Shown: piece after piece, positions 8,686 through 16,937 of the stretch
Position numbering within the stretch: the first letter of the stretch is position 1
Layout: every line of letters begins with the position of its first letter
Assembly: GCA_963767285.1 (NCBI GenBank)
Contig: CAVYDJ010000004.1
Location: 186,001 to 250,000 of the forward strand
From: WHSW01 sp963767285
GTDB lineage: Bacteria > Actinomycetota > Thermoleophilia > Solirubrobacterales > 70-9
Direction: 5' to 3'
Length of the DNA stretch: 64,000 nucleotides
Program-made: the position numbers and the translations under genes
Notes under the pieces: generated by a model
The model's input: only the letters and a program-made list of their open reading frames with translations
Told to the model about the DNA's origin: nothing
The model's database searches: none

Positions 8686-9597
8686 ATGCGTACGCGTACC
8701 CCAAGCGCAGGAGGGGTTCGGCTTGTGATGGTCGCGGCGGTAGCTGCGTGCCTCGCGCTGCCGTCCCCCGCGTCCGCCCAGGAGGCGCCGATCTGCCTCG
8801 AGAGCGGTAACCAGGGCGAGAAGCTCTCCGACGGCGTCGACCACTGGACCGGGACGCAAAAGGGCGACAAGGTCACCGGCCTGCGCGGCAAGGACGTGCT
8901 CAAGGGCCGGGGCGGCAACGACCTCCTCAACGGCGGCCGCGACAACGACAAGGTCTACGGCGAGGACGGCGACGACATCATCTGCGGCGGGCGCAGCTCC
9001 GACAAGCTTTTCGGCGGTGACGGCGACGACATCATCTACGGCGAGGAAGAAAACGACACGATCTATCCCGGCCCGGGCGACGACAAGGTGCTCGGCTCGG
9101 CCGGCGACGACAAGATCTTCGGTTACGGCGAGAAGGGCGGCAAGATCATCGATGACGGGATCGACCTGCTCGACGGCGGCTTCAACGACGACATCATCGT
9201 CGCCGGCGGCGCCGACCTCCTCTACGGCTTCACGCACAACGACACGCTGAGCACGAAGACACCGCTGATCGCGCCCGAGATCATGGACGGCGGCGGCAAC
9301 GACGACGTCATCCTCGGCTCGCTGGCCGACGACACGATGACCGGCGGCGACAACGGCCAGGACAGGCTGTTCGGCGACGAGGGCAACGACAAGATCCTCG
9401 GCGCCGGCAACGACGACGAGCTCTTCGGCCAGATCGGCGACGACAACCTGGACGGGGGCGACGGGTTCGACAAGCTCGACGGGGGCCCCGGCAACGACGT
9501 CTGCGACGGTGGCGACCTCAAGGACGAGGCGATCGACTGCGAGAAGGAACTGCAGATCGAGGATCGCCCGTTCGCGCCGCTGTTCCGCGGGCTTTAG
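8686..9597 (+). CDS. Secreted RTX-like calcium-binding repeat protein
   Basis: 303 residues from ATG 8686, chosen because AAGGAGG at 8676-8682 is well spaced and a signal peptide follows (cleavage near S-A-Q-E, residue 33). The mature part has about a dozen nine-residue glycine/aspartate repeats of G-G-x-G-x-D-x-h-x type (G-G-D-G-D-D-I-I-Y, G-D-E-G-N-D-K-I-L), which fold into a Ca2+-binding beta-roll. No type I secretion genes are nearby, and the Sec signal is the more likely route in this monoderm-type organism. A Cys pair near the C-terminus (V-C-D-G, D-C-E-K) recurs in the second RTX-like protein at 41484. Role unknown; possibly surface matrix. Confidence 0.85.
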   Translation: MRTRTPSAGGVRLVMVAAVAACLALPSPASAQEAPICLESGNQGEKLSDGVDHWTGTQKGDKVTGLRGKDVLKGRGGNDLLNGGRDNDKVYGEDGDDIICGGRSSDKLFGGDGDDIIYGEEENDTIYPGPGDDKVLGSAGDDKIFGYGEKGGKIIDDGIDLLDGGFNDDIIVAGGADLLYGFTHNDTLSTKTPLIAPEIMDGGGNDDVILGSLADDTMTGGDNGQDRLFGDEGNDKILGAGNDDELFGQIGDDNLDGGDGFDKLDGGPGNDVCDGGDLKDEAIDCEKELQIEDRPFAPLFRGL

Positions 9598-9600
9598 GGT

Positions 9601-11070
9601 CTAGGCGGCCGGCCCCAGCACCCGCATCGCCAGGCCGCCATCGGGCGAGAGGGTCGGCATCTGGCGGATCGTCATCGTTCGTCCCGGCAGGCGCTCGAAG
9701 CGCACCCGCTGCAGGGCCATCGCCGCCACGAGCTTGACCTCGGTCTGGCCGAAGCGCTTGCCGATGCAGATCCGCGAGCCGCCCCCGAACGGGACGTAGG
9801 CGCCCCGCGGCAGCTCGGTCTTGCGCTCGCGGGTGAAGCGCTCGGGGATGAACGCCTCCGGATCCGGAAAGACCTCGGGCAGCCGGTGACTCGCCCACGA
9901 AACGTAGTTGACGTGAGCGCCCGCGGGCACGGTGGAGCCGGCGAACGCGAAGTCGTGGACCGCCCGCCGCGGTCCGATCCAAGCGGGCGGGTACAGGCGC
10001 AGTACCTCGTCGACCACCATCTCCAGGTAGGGCAGCTCGCCGGCGAGCTGGGCCGGCGTCGGCGCCTCGCCCCCCAGGACCTCGTCGAGCTCGTCACGCA
10101 GCCGGGCGAGCGCCTCGGGGTTGCGGGCGAGCTCGTAGAACAGGAACGAGAGGGTGGAGGTCGAGGTGTCGTGGCCGGCGAACATCAGCGTCATCAGCTG
10201 GTCGCGGACCTCCTCGTCGGACAGGCCGCTGCCGTCCTCGTCGCGCGCGACGATCAGCAGGCTGAGCACGTCGCGACGGCCTGGATCGGGCGCGGCGCGG
10301 CGGCGAGTGATCTCCTCGGCCACGATCCGGTCGAGGACGCTCCGCGCGGCCATCATCCGGCGCCACGGCGAACGCGGGCCGCGGAGCAGGCGCAGGTGGT
10401 ACTCGGTGCCGTAGAAGGCGAGCGCCCGCTCGAAGTGCTCTGCGGCAGCGCGCCCGTGCCCAGCGTCGTCGGGGTCGAGGCCGAGCAGCGCCCGCATCGC
10501 GATCCGCATCGCCAGGTTCCGCATCCACGCGTAGACGTCGACGGTCTCCCCGGGGTGCAGCGCCTCGAGTGCCACCGCGGTCTCGGCGGTCATCGTCTGG
10601 ACCGCCGCCTCGATCTGCTCGCGGTGAAACGCCGGCATCATGATCCGGCGGGCCCGGTCGTGATAGCCGCCGTCGATCGTCAGCAGGCCGTCGCCGAGCA
10701 GTGGGATCAGGTCGCCGAAGCTGCCCTCGCGCCAGTGGAAGTTGTGTGGGTGGGTGACGGTGACGTAGCTGTTCGCCTCCGGGCCGAGCATGAAGACGAC
10801 GCGCGAATGCAGCAGCCGGAGGCTGAAGATCGGCCCGTAGCGCTCGTAGGCGGAGAGCAGGATCGGCAGCGGGTCATGCGCCATCTGCCGGGTGCGGGCG
10901 AAGTCGAAGTTGGTGTCCCCGGGCGGGAACGGGACGCGGGCCCGCCGCTCGCTGCGAATGTCCTCGAGCACCCGGCCGAGGGGATTCAGCGATGCCGGCT
11001 CGGGGCGGGCATCCGTTTCGGCCAGTCCGTAGGCCGGCGCCGTGGGTGTCTGCGTTTCGACAGTGGCCAT
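9601..11070 (-). CDS. Cytochrome P450
   Basis: 489 residues. I-helix oxygen-activation motif F-A-G-H-D-T-S, K-helix E-V-L-R, and the heme loop F-G-G-G-S-R-I-C-I-G with the thiolate ligand Cys435. Length and an N-terminus without a membrane anchor indicate a soluble bacterial monooxygenase that needs a separate ferredoxin/reductase, which is not in the window. The overall pattern resembles CYP102/110-like fatty acid or terpenoid hydroxylases, but the substrate is unknown. Divergent from the SDR at 11131, so the two may share control. Confidence 0.95.
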   Translation of the reverse strand: MATVETQTPTAPAYGLAETDARPEPASLNPLGRVLEDIRSERRARVPFPPGDTNFDFARTRQMAHDPLPILLSAYERYGPIFSLRLLHSRVVFMLGPEANSYVTVTHPHNFHWREGSFGDLIPLLGDGLLTIDGGYHDRARRIMMPAFHREQIEAAVQTMTAETAVALEALHPGETVDVYAWMRNLAMRIAMRALLGLDPDDAGHGRAAAEHFERALAFYGTEYHLRLLRGPRSPWRRMMAARSVLDRIVAEEITRRRAAPDPGRRDVLSLLIVARDEDGSGLSDEEVRDQLMTLMFAGHDTSTSTLSFLFYELARNPEALARLRDELDEVLGGEAPTPAQLAGELPYLEMVVDEVLRLYPPAWIGPRRAVHDFAFAGSTVPAGAHVNYVSWASHRLPEVFPDPEAFIPERFTRERKTELPRGAYVPFGGGSRICIGKRFGQTEVKLVAAMALQRVRFERLPGRTMTIRQMPTLSPDGGLAMRVLGPAA

Positions 11071-11130
11071 CAGGTACTAGTCTGCCCATACCGCCAACGG
11101 GCGGCCGACACGACGAGGAGGAAGCAGTAG

Positions 11131-12057
11131 ATGGCACGCGAACCGCGTTCGCTCAGGGGCAAGGTCGTTGCGATCACGGGCGGCGCCCGGGGAATCGGCA
11201 AGGCGACCGCCAGTGCGCTGGTCCTGAAGGGCGCGAAGGTCGCGATCGGCGACCTCGACCGCGAGCTCGCCGAGCAGACTGCCGCCGAGCTCGGCGGCGA
11301 CACGCTGGCGCTGGAGCTCGACGTCACCCGCCGCGACTCGTTCGAGGGCTTCCTCGACCAGGTCGAGGAGCGGCTCGGCTCGCTCGACGTGCTGATCAAC
11401 AACGCCGGCATCATGCCGCTCGGCAAGTTCGCCGAGGAGGACGACGCCACCGCGCACCGGATGGTCGACATCAACGTGCACGGCGTGATGTACGGGATGA
11501 AGCTGGCGCTGCCGCGGATGGAGCGGCGCAACAGCGGGCACATCGTCAACATCGCCTCCCAGGCCGGCAAGACCGGCTTCCCCGGCGGCGCCACGTACTG
11601 CGGCACGAAGCACTTCGTCGTCGGCGTCTCGGAGGCGGTTCGCGCCGAGACCCGCGATACGAACATCGAGATCTCCTGCGTGATGCCGGCGGTGGTCAAC
11701 ACCGAGCTCGGCTCCGGCCTGACCGAGACCCGTGCGATCAAGGTGTTGCAGCCAGAGGACGTCGCCGACGAGATCGTGAAGGCGCTCGAGCGGCCGAAGT
11801 TCGACGTCTGGGTCCCGCGCGAGACGGTCGCGATCCACAAGGTGATCAACCTGCTGCCGCGTGGCGGCCGCGAGGCGATCGGCCGGGCGCTGAAGGCCGA
11901 CAAGGTGTTGATGGACACCGACCCGAAGGTCCGCGCCGCCTACGAGGAGCGCGCCGCGCACTCCGAGCCGGCGCTCGACCCCGATCGGGTCGGCGACTCG
12001 GGCGCCAAGGCGGAGGTCGCGGACCCGGAGCCGGAGTCCGAACCCGCAGCGAGCTAG
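11131..12057 (+). CDS. Short-chain dehydrogenase/reductase (classical SDR)
   Basis: 308 residues. T-G-G-A-R-G-I-G (16-23) binds the dinucleotide; N-N-A-G at 90-93; catalytic Ser143, Tyr156 and Lys160 (Y-C-G-T-K). Asp41-Leu-Asp43 after beta-2 suggests NAD preference. A C-terminal extension of about 60 residues, partly acidic, goes beyond the normal 250-residue SDR core. GAGGAGGAA lies before the ATG. It oxidises or reduces an alcohol/carbonyl; its divergent neighbour P450 suggests a shared catabolic or modification pathway, which is inference. Confidence 0.9.
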   Translation: MAREPRSLRGKVVAITGGARGIGKATASALVLKGAKVAIGDLDRELAEQTAAELGGDTLALELDVTRRDSFEGFLDQVEERLGSLDVLINNAGIMPLGKFAEEDDATAHRMVDINVHGVMYGMKLALPRMERRNSGHIVNIASQAGKTGFPGGATYCGTKHFVVGVSEAVRAETRDTNIEISCVMPAVVNTELGSGLTETRAIKVLQPEDVADEIVKALERPKFDVWVPRETVAIHKVINLLPRGGREAIGRALKADKVLMDTDPKVRAAYEERAAHSEPALDPDRVGDSGAKAEVADPEPESEPAAS

Positions 12058-12061
12058 TCGC

Positions 12062-12340
12062 TCAGGCGGCCGTCAGCAGGGCCGCGAGCGCAAAACCGAG
12101 CACCGTGACGAGGCCGACCTTGTCGCCGCCCTCGGCGAACGCCTTCGGGAACATCGTGTTGGCGAGCATGCAAAGGATCGCGCCGGCGGCGAAGGCGTTG
12201 ACGAACGCGAGCGTGTCCCCGGTGGCGTCGCCGAGCACCTCTTAGCCGAGGCCGGCGGCGACCGCCGAGGCGAGGGCGATCAGCAGCCAGAGCCCGTAGA
12301 TTCGGGCAGCGCCCCGAGCACGATCGAAGTCTCTCGCAGC
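12062..12340 (-). pseudogene. Decayed ZIP-family metal transporter (C-terminal remnant)
   Basis: Read on the minus strand, the sequence encodes I-Y-G-L-W-L-L-I-A-L-A-S then an in-frame TAA, followed by E-V-L-G-D-A-T-G-D-T and the last transmembrane helices (A-F-A-A-G-A-I-L, M-F-P-K-A-F, V-T-V-L-G-F-A-L), ending at TGA 12062-12064. This is the C-terminus of bacterial ZIP zinc/iron transporters. Upstream, a short S-I-V-L-G piece is joined directly to the R-I-Y-G-L-W segment, so the middle is deleted and the frame shifted. No start codon remains. Confidence 0.75.
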
Positions 12341-12402
12341 CCTCGGTTGGACCACCGATCGCCGGGTAGGTCGAAGAGGGAGAGCTATCGAAGGAGAAAG
12401 TG

Positions 12403-13011
12403 ATGACCGACACGATCAAGCAGGGCAAGCTGATCCAGTACCTGAGCGAGGCCTACGGCAAGGAGAAGGAGCTCGAGACGGCGCTGGAGGCCCATATCGC
12501 GATGACCACGCGCAAGCCGTACAAGAAGCGGCTGCAGGAGCATCTGAAGGAGACGAAGTCGCACGCGCGCGAGCTCGAGCGCCGGATCAAGCAGCTCGGC
12601 GGGGGCGGCCCGCAGCTGCTCGACAAGATCGCCGGCCAGGCGACCGCGAAGGCGGTCTCGCTGGCCAAGGGGCCGCTGCACATGGTGCGCGGCACGGGCG
12701 AGGCCGAGAAGATGCTCAAGAACGCGAAGACCGAGTACTTCAACGAGCACGAGGAGATCGCCACCTACACGGCGATCGAGACGCTCGCCGAGGCGGTCAA
12801 GGACAAGGAGACCGCGAAGCTGGCACGCGCGATCCGCCGCGACGAGGAGCGCATGGCGACCTTCCTCGCCAAGCAGATCCCGGTCCTGACCAAGGCGGTC
12901 GTCACCGAGGAGATCCCGTCGTCCGAGCGCCGTAGCAACGGCGGGCGCAGCCGGCGATCGAACTCGTCGAACCGAGGCCGCTCGCGGGCGAAGGCCGGCT
13001 CGCGCAGCTAG
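12403..13011 (+). CDS. DUF892 (YciE/YciF) ferritin-like stress protein
   Basis: 202 residues from ATG 12403, with AAGGAG at 12391-12396 (an in-frame GTG at 12400 is possible but too close to the SD). The first 165 residues form a four-helix bundle with the DUF892 pattern L-x-x-A-Y-x-K-E-x-E-L-E and Glu/His residues of a putative di-metal site (H-x-x-E-I-A). The last 35 residues are Arg/Ser-rich, low-complexity and strongly basic, a possible nucleic-acid-binding tail. Members are stress-induced proteins of unclear biochemistry. The ZIP remnant lies just upstream on the other strand. Confidence 0.85.
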   Translation: MTDTIKQGKLIQYLSEAYGKEKELETALEAHIAMTTRKPYKKRLQEHLKETKSHARELERRIKQLGGGGPQLLDKIAGQATAKAVSLAKGPLHMVRGTGEAEKMLKNAKTEYFNEHEEIATYTAIETLAEAVKDKETAKLARAIRRDEERMATFLAKQIPVLTKAVVTEEIPSSERRSNGGRSRRSNSSNRGRSRAKAGSRS

Positions 13012-14325
13012 CCCGTAACCGCCGAGCGACCGTGCGAGGCCCGCAACGCGGCCTCGTGCAGCTCGTCGCGGAAGTCCGGATGGGCGACCTCCGCCAGCGC
13101 CTCGCCGCGCTGGCGGACGGTCAGCCCCTGGAGCTCGGCCGCTCCGTGCTCGGTCACGATCACGTCGACCTGGTGACGCGGCGTCGTGACCACCGTCCCC
13201 GCCTCGAACCACGGCACGATGCGCGAGCGGACCTCGCCGTCGATCTGGACCGTGGAGGGCAAGCAGAGCAGCGATCGGTCCTCGAGCGAGAGCGCCGGGC
13301 CCGAGACGAAGTCCTCGTGACCTCCGATTCCTGAGTACTGGGCGCCGCGGATCGTGTCGGCGACCACCTGGCCGTGGATGTCGACGGCCATGGCGGCGTT
13401 GATCGTGACCATCATCCGGTTGGCGGCGATCGCCTCCGGCGAGTTGACCAGCTCCACCGGCAGGAACGCGACCTGGTCGTTGCCGTCCAGCCACTCGTAG
13501 AGCGCCTCCGAGCCGCCGGCGAACGTTGCGACCGAGACCCCGTCGTACGTCCCCTTGCGGTTCGTCACCTTGCCGGCCTCGTGCAGCTGCATCAGGCCGT
13601 CGGTGAACATCTCGGAGTGCACGCCGTAGTCGCCGCCATCGCCCGTGGCCAGGTGGCCCGACCAAAGCCGACGGGATCCCGCCGATGCCGGTCTGCAGGG
13701 TCGCGCCGTCGGGGATGAATCGCCGGGCGTTCTCGGCGATCGCCTCGTCCGTCGCCTTCGGCTCGGGCGAGGGCAGGGCGAACGGCGCGGAATCCGACGG
13801 GACGAGGATGTCCGCCTGATCGACGTGGATGGCGTGGCGGTGCTCCGGCGGCGCGCCCTTGGTGCGCGGGAACTTCGCGGACGTCTCGACGATCAGGAGG
13901 CGCTCGGGATCCTCCCCGGCTCGCAGCAGCTCGCGGGCGGTGCCCCCGGCATGCAGCGACAGGCTGCACCAGCCCTCGTCGTCGGGGGGCGCCGCGACCG
14001 TAGCCATCACCCGCGGGCTCTGCTGCTCGAGCAGCGGCGCAAACCGCCGGAAGTCGGCCGGGGCGAAGCTGATGTTCGCCCCCTGGTCGCGCAGGGCGCG
14101 CTCGACCGGGCCGAAGAAGCCGGAGAGGTAGTGGACGTGCGGATGCTTGAAGGCCTCCGACCACGCGAGGAGCAGGGCGCCGTAGATCCTCAGGTCGGTC
14201 CAGTCGTCCCGCTCGCCGAGAGCCGTCATCAGCGCGGGCGGCTGGCCGGTGCCGAGCGGGATCCCGAGCGTGTCGGCGGTCTGAAAGCGGGCGGCGGCCT
14301 CTTCGGGTGTCAGCTCCTCGGCCAT
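13008..14325 (-). pseudogene. Acetyl-CoA hydrolase/4-hydroxybutyrate CoA-transferase family, interrupted by a frameshift
   Basis: Two frames together give a normal family length of about 438 residues. The N-terminal part (ATG 14325) runs to G-I-G-G-I-P-S-A-L-V-G, and the C-terminal part resumes in the next frame at H-S-E-M-F-T-D-G and ends at 13008. The shift maps to CCC at 13657-13659 on the plus strand; removing one C restores a continuous reading frame. H-S-E carries the likely catalytic Glu, and G-I-G-G-H-E-D-F and T-E-H-G-A-A-E-L are conserved. The intact enzyme would move CoA between carboxylates. A real mutation and a sequencing error are both possible. Confidence 0.85.
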
Positions 14326-14356
14326 TCAGCCGCCAACCCTATCCCGCACCCAACCC

Positions 14357-14413
14357 CCGCACGCCCGAGAACAACTCCCGCCACGTCCTCGCCTTCGGCT
14401 CCGGGCGTGCGGG
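14357..14413. repeat. Structured intergenic repeat, family B copy 1
   Basis: CCGCACGCCCG (left arm) pairs perfectly with CGGGCGTGCGG (right arm). The enclosed 14369-14411 segment matches 42757-42799 at 38 of 43 bases, including the block CGCCACGTCCTCG and the mini-hairpin GCC-TTC-GGC. It lies between the TetR gene and the CoA-transferase, both on the minus strand. Confidence 0.55.
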
Positions 14414-14430
14414 TCAGGGTGAGGGTCGGC

Positions 14431-15003
14431 TTACGCTCGGAGGCCGGACAGGATGATGGATAGGTGCTTGTCCCACGGCATGCTGGGGCGGTCGTCGGTG
14501 GCGCGCGCCGAGCGGCCGAGCCCCATGATCAGGCTGGGGATGTCCTCGGGGACGATGTCCGCGCGCAGCTGACCGCTCGCCTGGGCGCGAGCGACCACCG
14601 CGCCGGTCACCGAGAGCATGTCGACCTTGTCCGCCGCGGCGCCGCACAGCTCGGGGCGCTGGTCCATCGCTTCCGAGAGCGCCCGGTCCTCGACCATCAC
14701 CCGGGCGCCGTAGGTCATGAACTGGACGAACCCCTCCCAGGCGTCGTCGACCTCGAGCGCCTCGCGGCCGGCCTGGGCCAGACCCTCGAACCGGGCGTCG
14801 GCCAGCGCCTGGAGCAGGTCCTCCTTGGTGGGGAAGTGCCGGTAGACCGTGCCGACGCCGACCCCGGCGTCGCGGGCGATCTCGTCGATCTGAGCGTCGA
14901 GGCCACAACGCGCGAATTGCCGCCGTGAGGCGGCGAGCAGCTTCTCCCGGTTGCGCCGCGCATCGGCGCGCTGCTGTCTTTTTTCGGGGGTCTTGTTCGT
15001 CAT
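14431..15003 (-). CDS. TetR family transcriptional regulator of the divergent MFS gene
   Basis: 190 residues. An N-terminal helix-turn-helix (I-D-E-I-A-R-D-A-G-V-G-V-G-T-V-Y-R-H-F, about residues 39-57) is followed by an all-helical ligand-binding and dimerisation domain. It is divergently arranged with a 14-TMS drug exporter; two perfect inverted repeats lie in the shared intergenic region. This is the classic layout of a repressor relieved when an exported compound binds. The ligand is unknown. Confidence 0.92.
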   Translation of the reverse strand: MTNKTPEKRQQRADARRNREKLLAASRRQFARCGLDAQIDEIARDAGVGVGTVYRHFPTKEDLLQALADARFEGLAQAGREALEVDDAWEGFVQFMTYGARVMVEDRALSEAMDQRPELCGAAADKVDMLSVTGAVVARAQASGQLRADIVPEDIPSLIMGLGRSARATDDRPSMPWDKHLSIILSGLRA

Positions 15004-15026
15004 CTATGTGATGGGGGTCACTCAAA

Positions 15027-15042
15027 CGGAACTGCGGTTCCG
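15027..15042. promoter_or_regulatory. TetR operator 1
   Basis: CGGAAC-TGCG-GTTCCG, a perfect 6-bp inverted repeat with a 4-bp spacer, 24 bp from the tetR start. Its half-sites are identical to those of operator 2. Confidence 0.75.
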
Positions 15043-15058
15043 TATAGTAGCCCGAAAC

Positions 15059-15074
15059 CGGAACTCAGGTTCCG
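15059..15074. promoter_or_regulatory. TetR operator 2
   Basis: CGGAAC-TCAG-GTTCCG, with the same half-sites and spacer length as operator 1 and centres 32 bp apart (about three helical turns), so two dimers could bind on the same face. Confidence 0.75.
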
Positions 15075-15112
15075 AATATTACCGGCCTCAAACGACGTTA
15101 GGAGGGCCCCGG

Positions 15113-16570
15113 ATGACCACGGCACAGGAATTCGAACGCAGAAGGTGGATCGCGCTGGCGCTCCTGGCGATGGCGCAGTTCGTGGTTGTCCTCGACGCCT
15201 CGATCGTCAACGTCGCGCTGCCGACGATTGGCGAGTCGCTCTCCGTTTCCCAGGACAACCTCTCCTGGGTCGTCAACGCCTACATCCTCACCTTCGGCGG
15301 CTTCCTGCTGCTCGGCGGGCGGCTCGCCGACCTGCTCGGGCGGCGGCGCGTGTTCATGTCGGGCCTCGTCCTGTTCGCGCTCGCCTCGCTGGTCGGCGGC
15401 TTCGCCGAGAGCGAGGGCATGCTCATCGCCGCCCGGGCGGTTCAGGGCCTCGGCGCCGCGATCCTCTCCCCGGCTGCTCTGTCGATCGTCACCACGACCT
15501 TCCGTGACGGGTCCGAACGCAACAAGGCGCTCGGCGTCTGGGGCGCGGTCGCCGGCGCCGGTGGCGCCGCGGGGGTCCTGCTCGGCGGCGTCTTGACCGA
15601 GTACGTCGGCTGGGAGTGGGTGCTGTGGGTGAATGTCCCGATCGGGATCGTGGCCGCGCTGCTGGCGCCGTCGCTGATCGCCGAGAGCCGTTCGACCTCC
15701 GAGACGCGCGCCTTCGACTTCGCCGGCGCCACCGCGGTCACCGCCGGCCTGGCGACCCTCGTCTACGCGCTGGTCGAGGCACCGAACGCGGGCTGGGGCT
15801 CGACCCAGACCGTCGGCCTGCTGGCACTGGCCGCCGCGCTGCTGGCCGGCTTCTATGCGATCGAGCGCCGCTCGGCCGCGCCGCTCGTCCCGTTCTCGAT
15901 CTTCCGCCAGCGGACGCTGACGGGTGCGAACGTGGTCGGGGTCCTGACCGGGGCGTCGCTGTTCTCGATGTTCTTCTTCATCTCCCTGTACATGCAGAAC
16001 GTGCTCGGCTACAGCGCGATCAAGACCGGGGTCTCCTACCTGCCGCTGGCGGTCTCGATCATCCTGGCCGCCGGCGTCGCCTCGCAGCTGGTCACCCGGA
16101 TCGGCTTCAAGCCGGTGCTCGCGGCAGGCATGCTGCTGATCTCCGGCGGGCTGTTGTGGTTCGGCCAGATCTCGGCCGACGGGACCTACCTGAGCGACCT
16201 GCTCGGCCCGATGCTGCTGGCAGCGGTGGGGCTCGGCTTCGCGTTCGTCCCGCAGACGATCGCGGCTGTCTCCGGGGTCGCCGAGCGCGAGGCCGGGCTG
16301 GCCAGCGGGCTGATCAACACGTCGCAGCAGGTGGGCGGTGCGTTGGGGCTCGCGGTGCTCTCGACCGTAGCCTTCCCGCAGATCGGCGATGCGGCGGCGG
16401 CCGCCGGCGGCACGCCGAGCCTCGCGGCCCTGACCGAGGGCTACGCCGACGCGTTTATGGTCGGCTCGCTGATCGCGGCGCTCGGGTTCGTCGCGACGCT
16501 GGTCATCATCCGGCGCTCCGACAGCCGTGCGCATGTCGACCTCGGAACCGAAGCCCCCGCAAACGCCTAA
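15113..16570 (+). CDS. MFS multidrug exporter, DHA2 (EmrB/QacA) family
   Basis: 485 residues from ATG 15113 (GGAGG at 15101-15105); a frame extending upstream crosses the operators and is not used. About 14 hydrophobic helices. Motif D1-like D-A-S-I-V-N-V-A-L-P in TM1, motif A G-R-L-A-D-L-L-G-R-R-R in the loop between TM2 and TM3, and the R-A-V-Q-G-L-G-A-A motif B region are all present. These proton-driven antiporters export drugs, dyes or metabolites through the cytoplasmic membrane. The TetR gene and twin operators indicate substrate-induced expression. Confidence 0.95.
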   Translation: MTTAQEFERRRWIALALLAMAQFVVVLDASIVNVALPTIGESLSVSQDNLSWVVNAYILTFGGFLLLGGRLADLLGRRRVFMSGLVLFALASLVGGFAESEGMLIAARAVQGLGAAILSPAALSIVTTTFRDGSERNKALGVWGAVAGAGGAAGVLLGGVLTEYVGWEWVLWVNVPIGIVAALLAPSLIAESRSTSETRAFDFAGATAVTAGLATLVYALVEAPNAGWGSTQTVGLLALAAALLAGFYAIERRSAAPLVPFSIFRQRTLTGANVVGVLTGASLFSMFFFISLYMQNVLGYSAIKTGVSYLPLAVSIILAAGVASQLVTRIGFKPVLAAGMLLISGGLLWFGQISADGTYLSDLLGPMLLAAVGLGFAFVPQTIAAVSGVAEREAGLASGLINTSQQVGGALGLAVLSTVAFPQIGDAAAAAGGTPSLAALTEGYADAFMVGSLIAALGFVATLVIIRRSDSRAHVDLGTEAPANA

Positions 16571-16669
16571 AGCGGGCCAAAGCGGTTACGCTTCCGCCCG
16601 TTCAATGTGCGTAGCAGTTCGCAGGCCTCCTTCCGGGGTTCCTTCGTACCGCGAGCACCCGAGTTCCCT

Positions 16670-16675
16670 GGAGGG
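16670..16675 (+). promoter_or_regulatory. Ribosome binding site of the cold-shock gene
   Basis: GGAGGG, 3 nt before ATG 16679 by strict count. It decides the start, since the frame continues upstream to 16607. The A/T-poor upstream leader of about 100 nt is consistent with a cspA-type 5' UTR. Confidence 0.5.
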
Positions 16676-16678
16676 ACA

Positions 16679-16876
16679 ATGTCAGTAGGAACAGTCAAGT
16701 GGTTCAACCACGAGAAGGGCTTCGGCTTCATCACTCCCGATGACACCGGCCGCGACCTGTTCGTTCACCAGAGCCAGGTCGAGGGCGGCGGCGCCCTCGC
16801 CGATGGTGCCAAGGTCGAGTTCGAGTCGGAGGAGAGCGACAAGGGCCCGCGCGCGGTCAACGTGCGCACGATCTAA
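16679..16876 (+). CDS. Cold-shock protein, CspA family
   Basis: 65 residues, the standard size of a single cold-shock domain. RNP1 K-G-F-G-F-I and RNP2 L-F-V-H-Q-S are intact, with the typical start S-V-G-T-V-K-W-F-N. It binds single-stranded RNA/DNA as an RNA chaperone in the cytoplasm. Start chosen by GGAGGG and family length. A strong intrinsic terminator follows at 16903-16935. Confidence 0.97.
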   Translation: MSVGTVKWFNHEKGFGFITPDDTGRDLFVHQSQVEGGGALADGAKVEFESEESDKGPRAVNVRTI

Positions 16877-16902
16877 GCCCGAGCGACTTTCAAGTGCTCG
16901 TA

Positions 16903-16935
16903 GGGGCGGTGCCGAGAGGCGCCGCCCTTTTTTTG
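16903..16935 (+). terminator. Intrinsic terminator after the cold-shock gene
   Basis: GGGCGGTGCC-GAGA-GGCGCCGCCC followed by seven T residues: a 10-bp stem with one G-T pair and a GNRA-type loop. It ends just before the convergent VOC gene. Confidence 0.9.
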
Positions 16936-16937
16936 CG

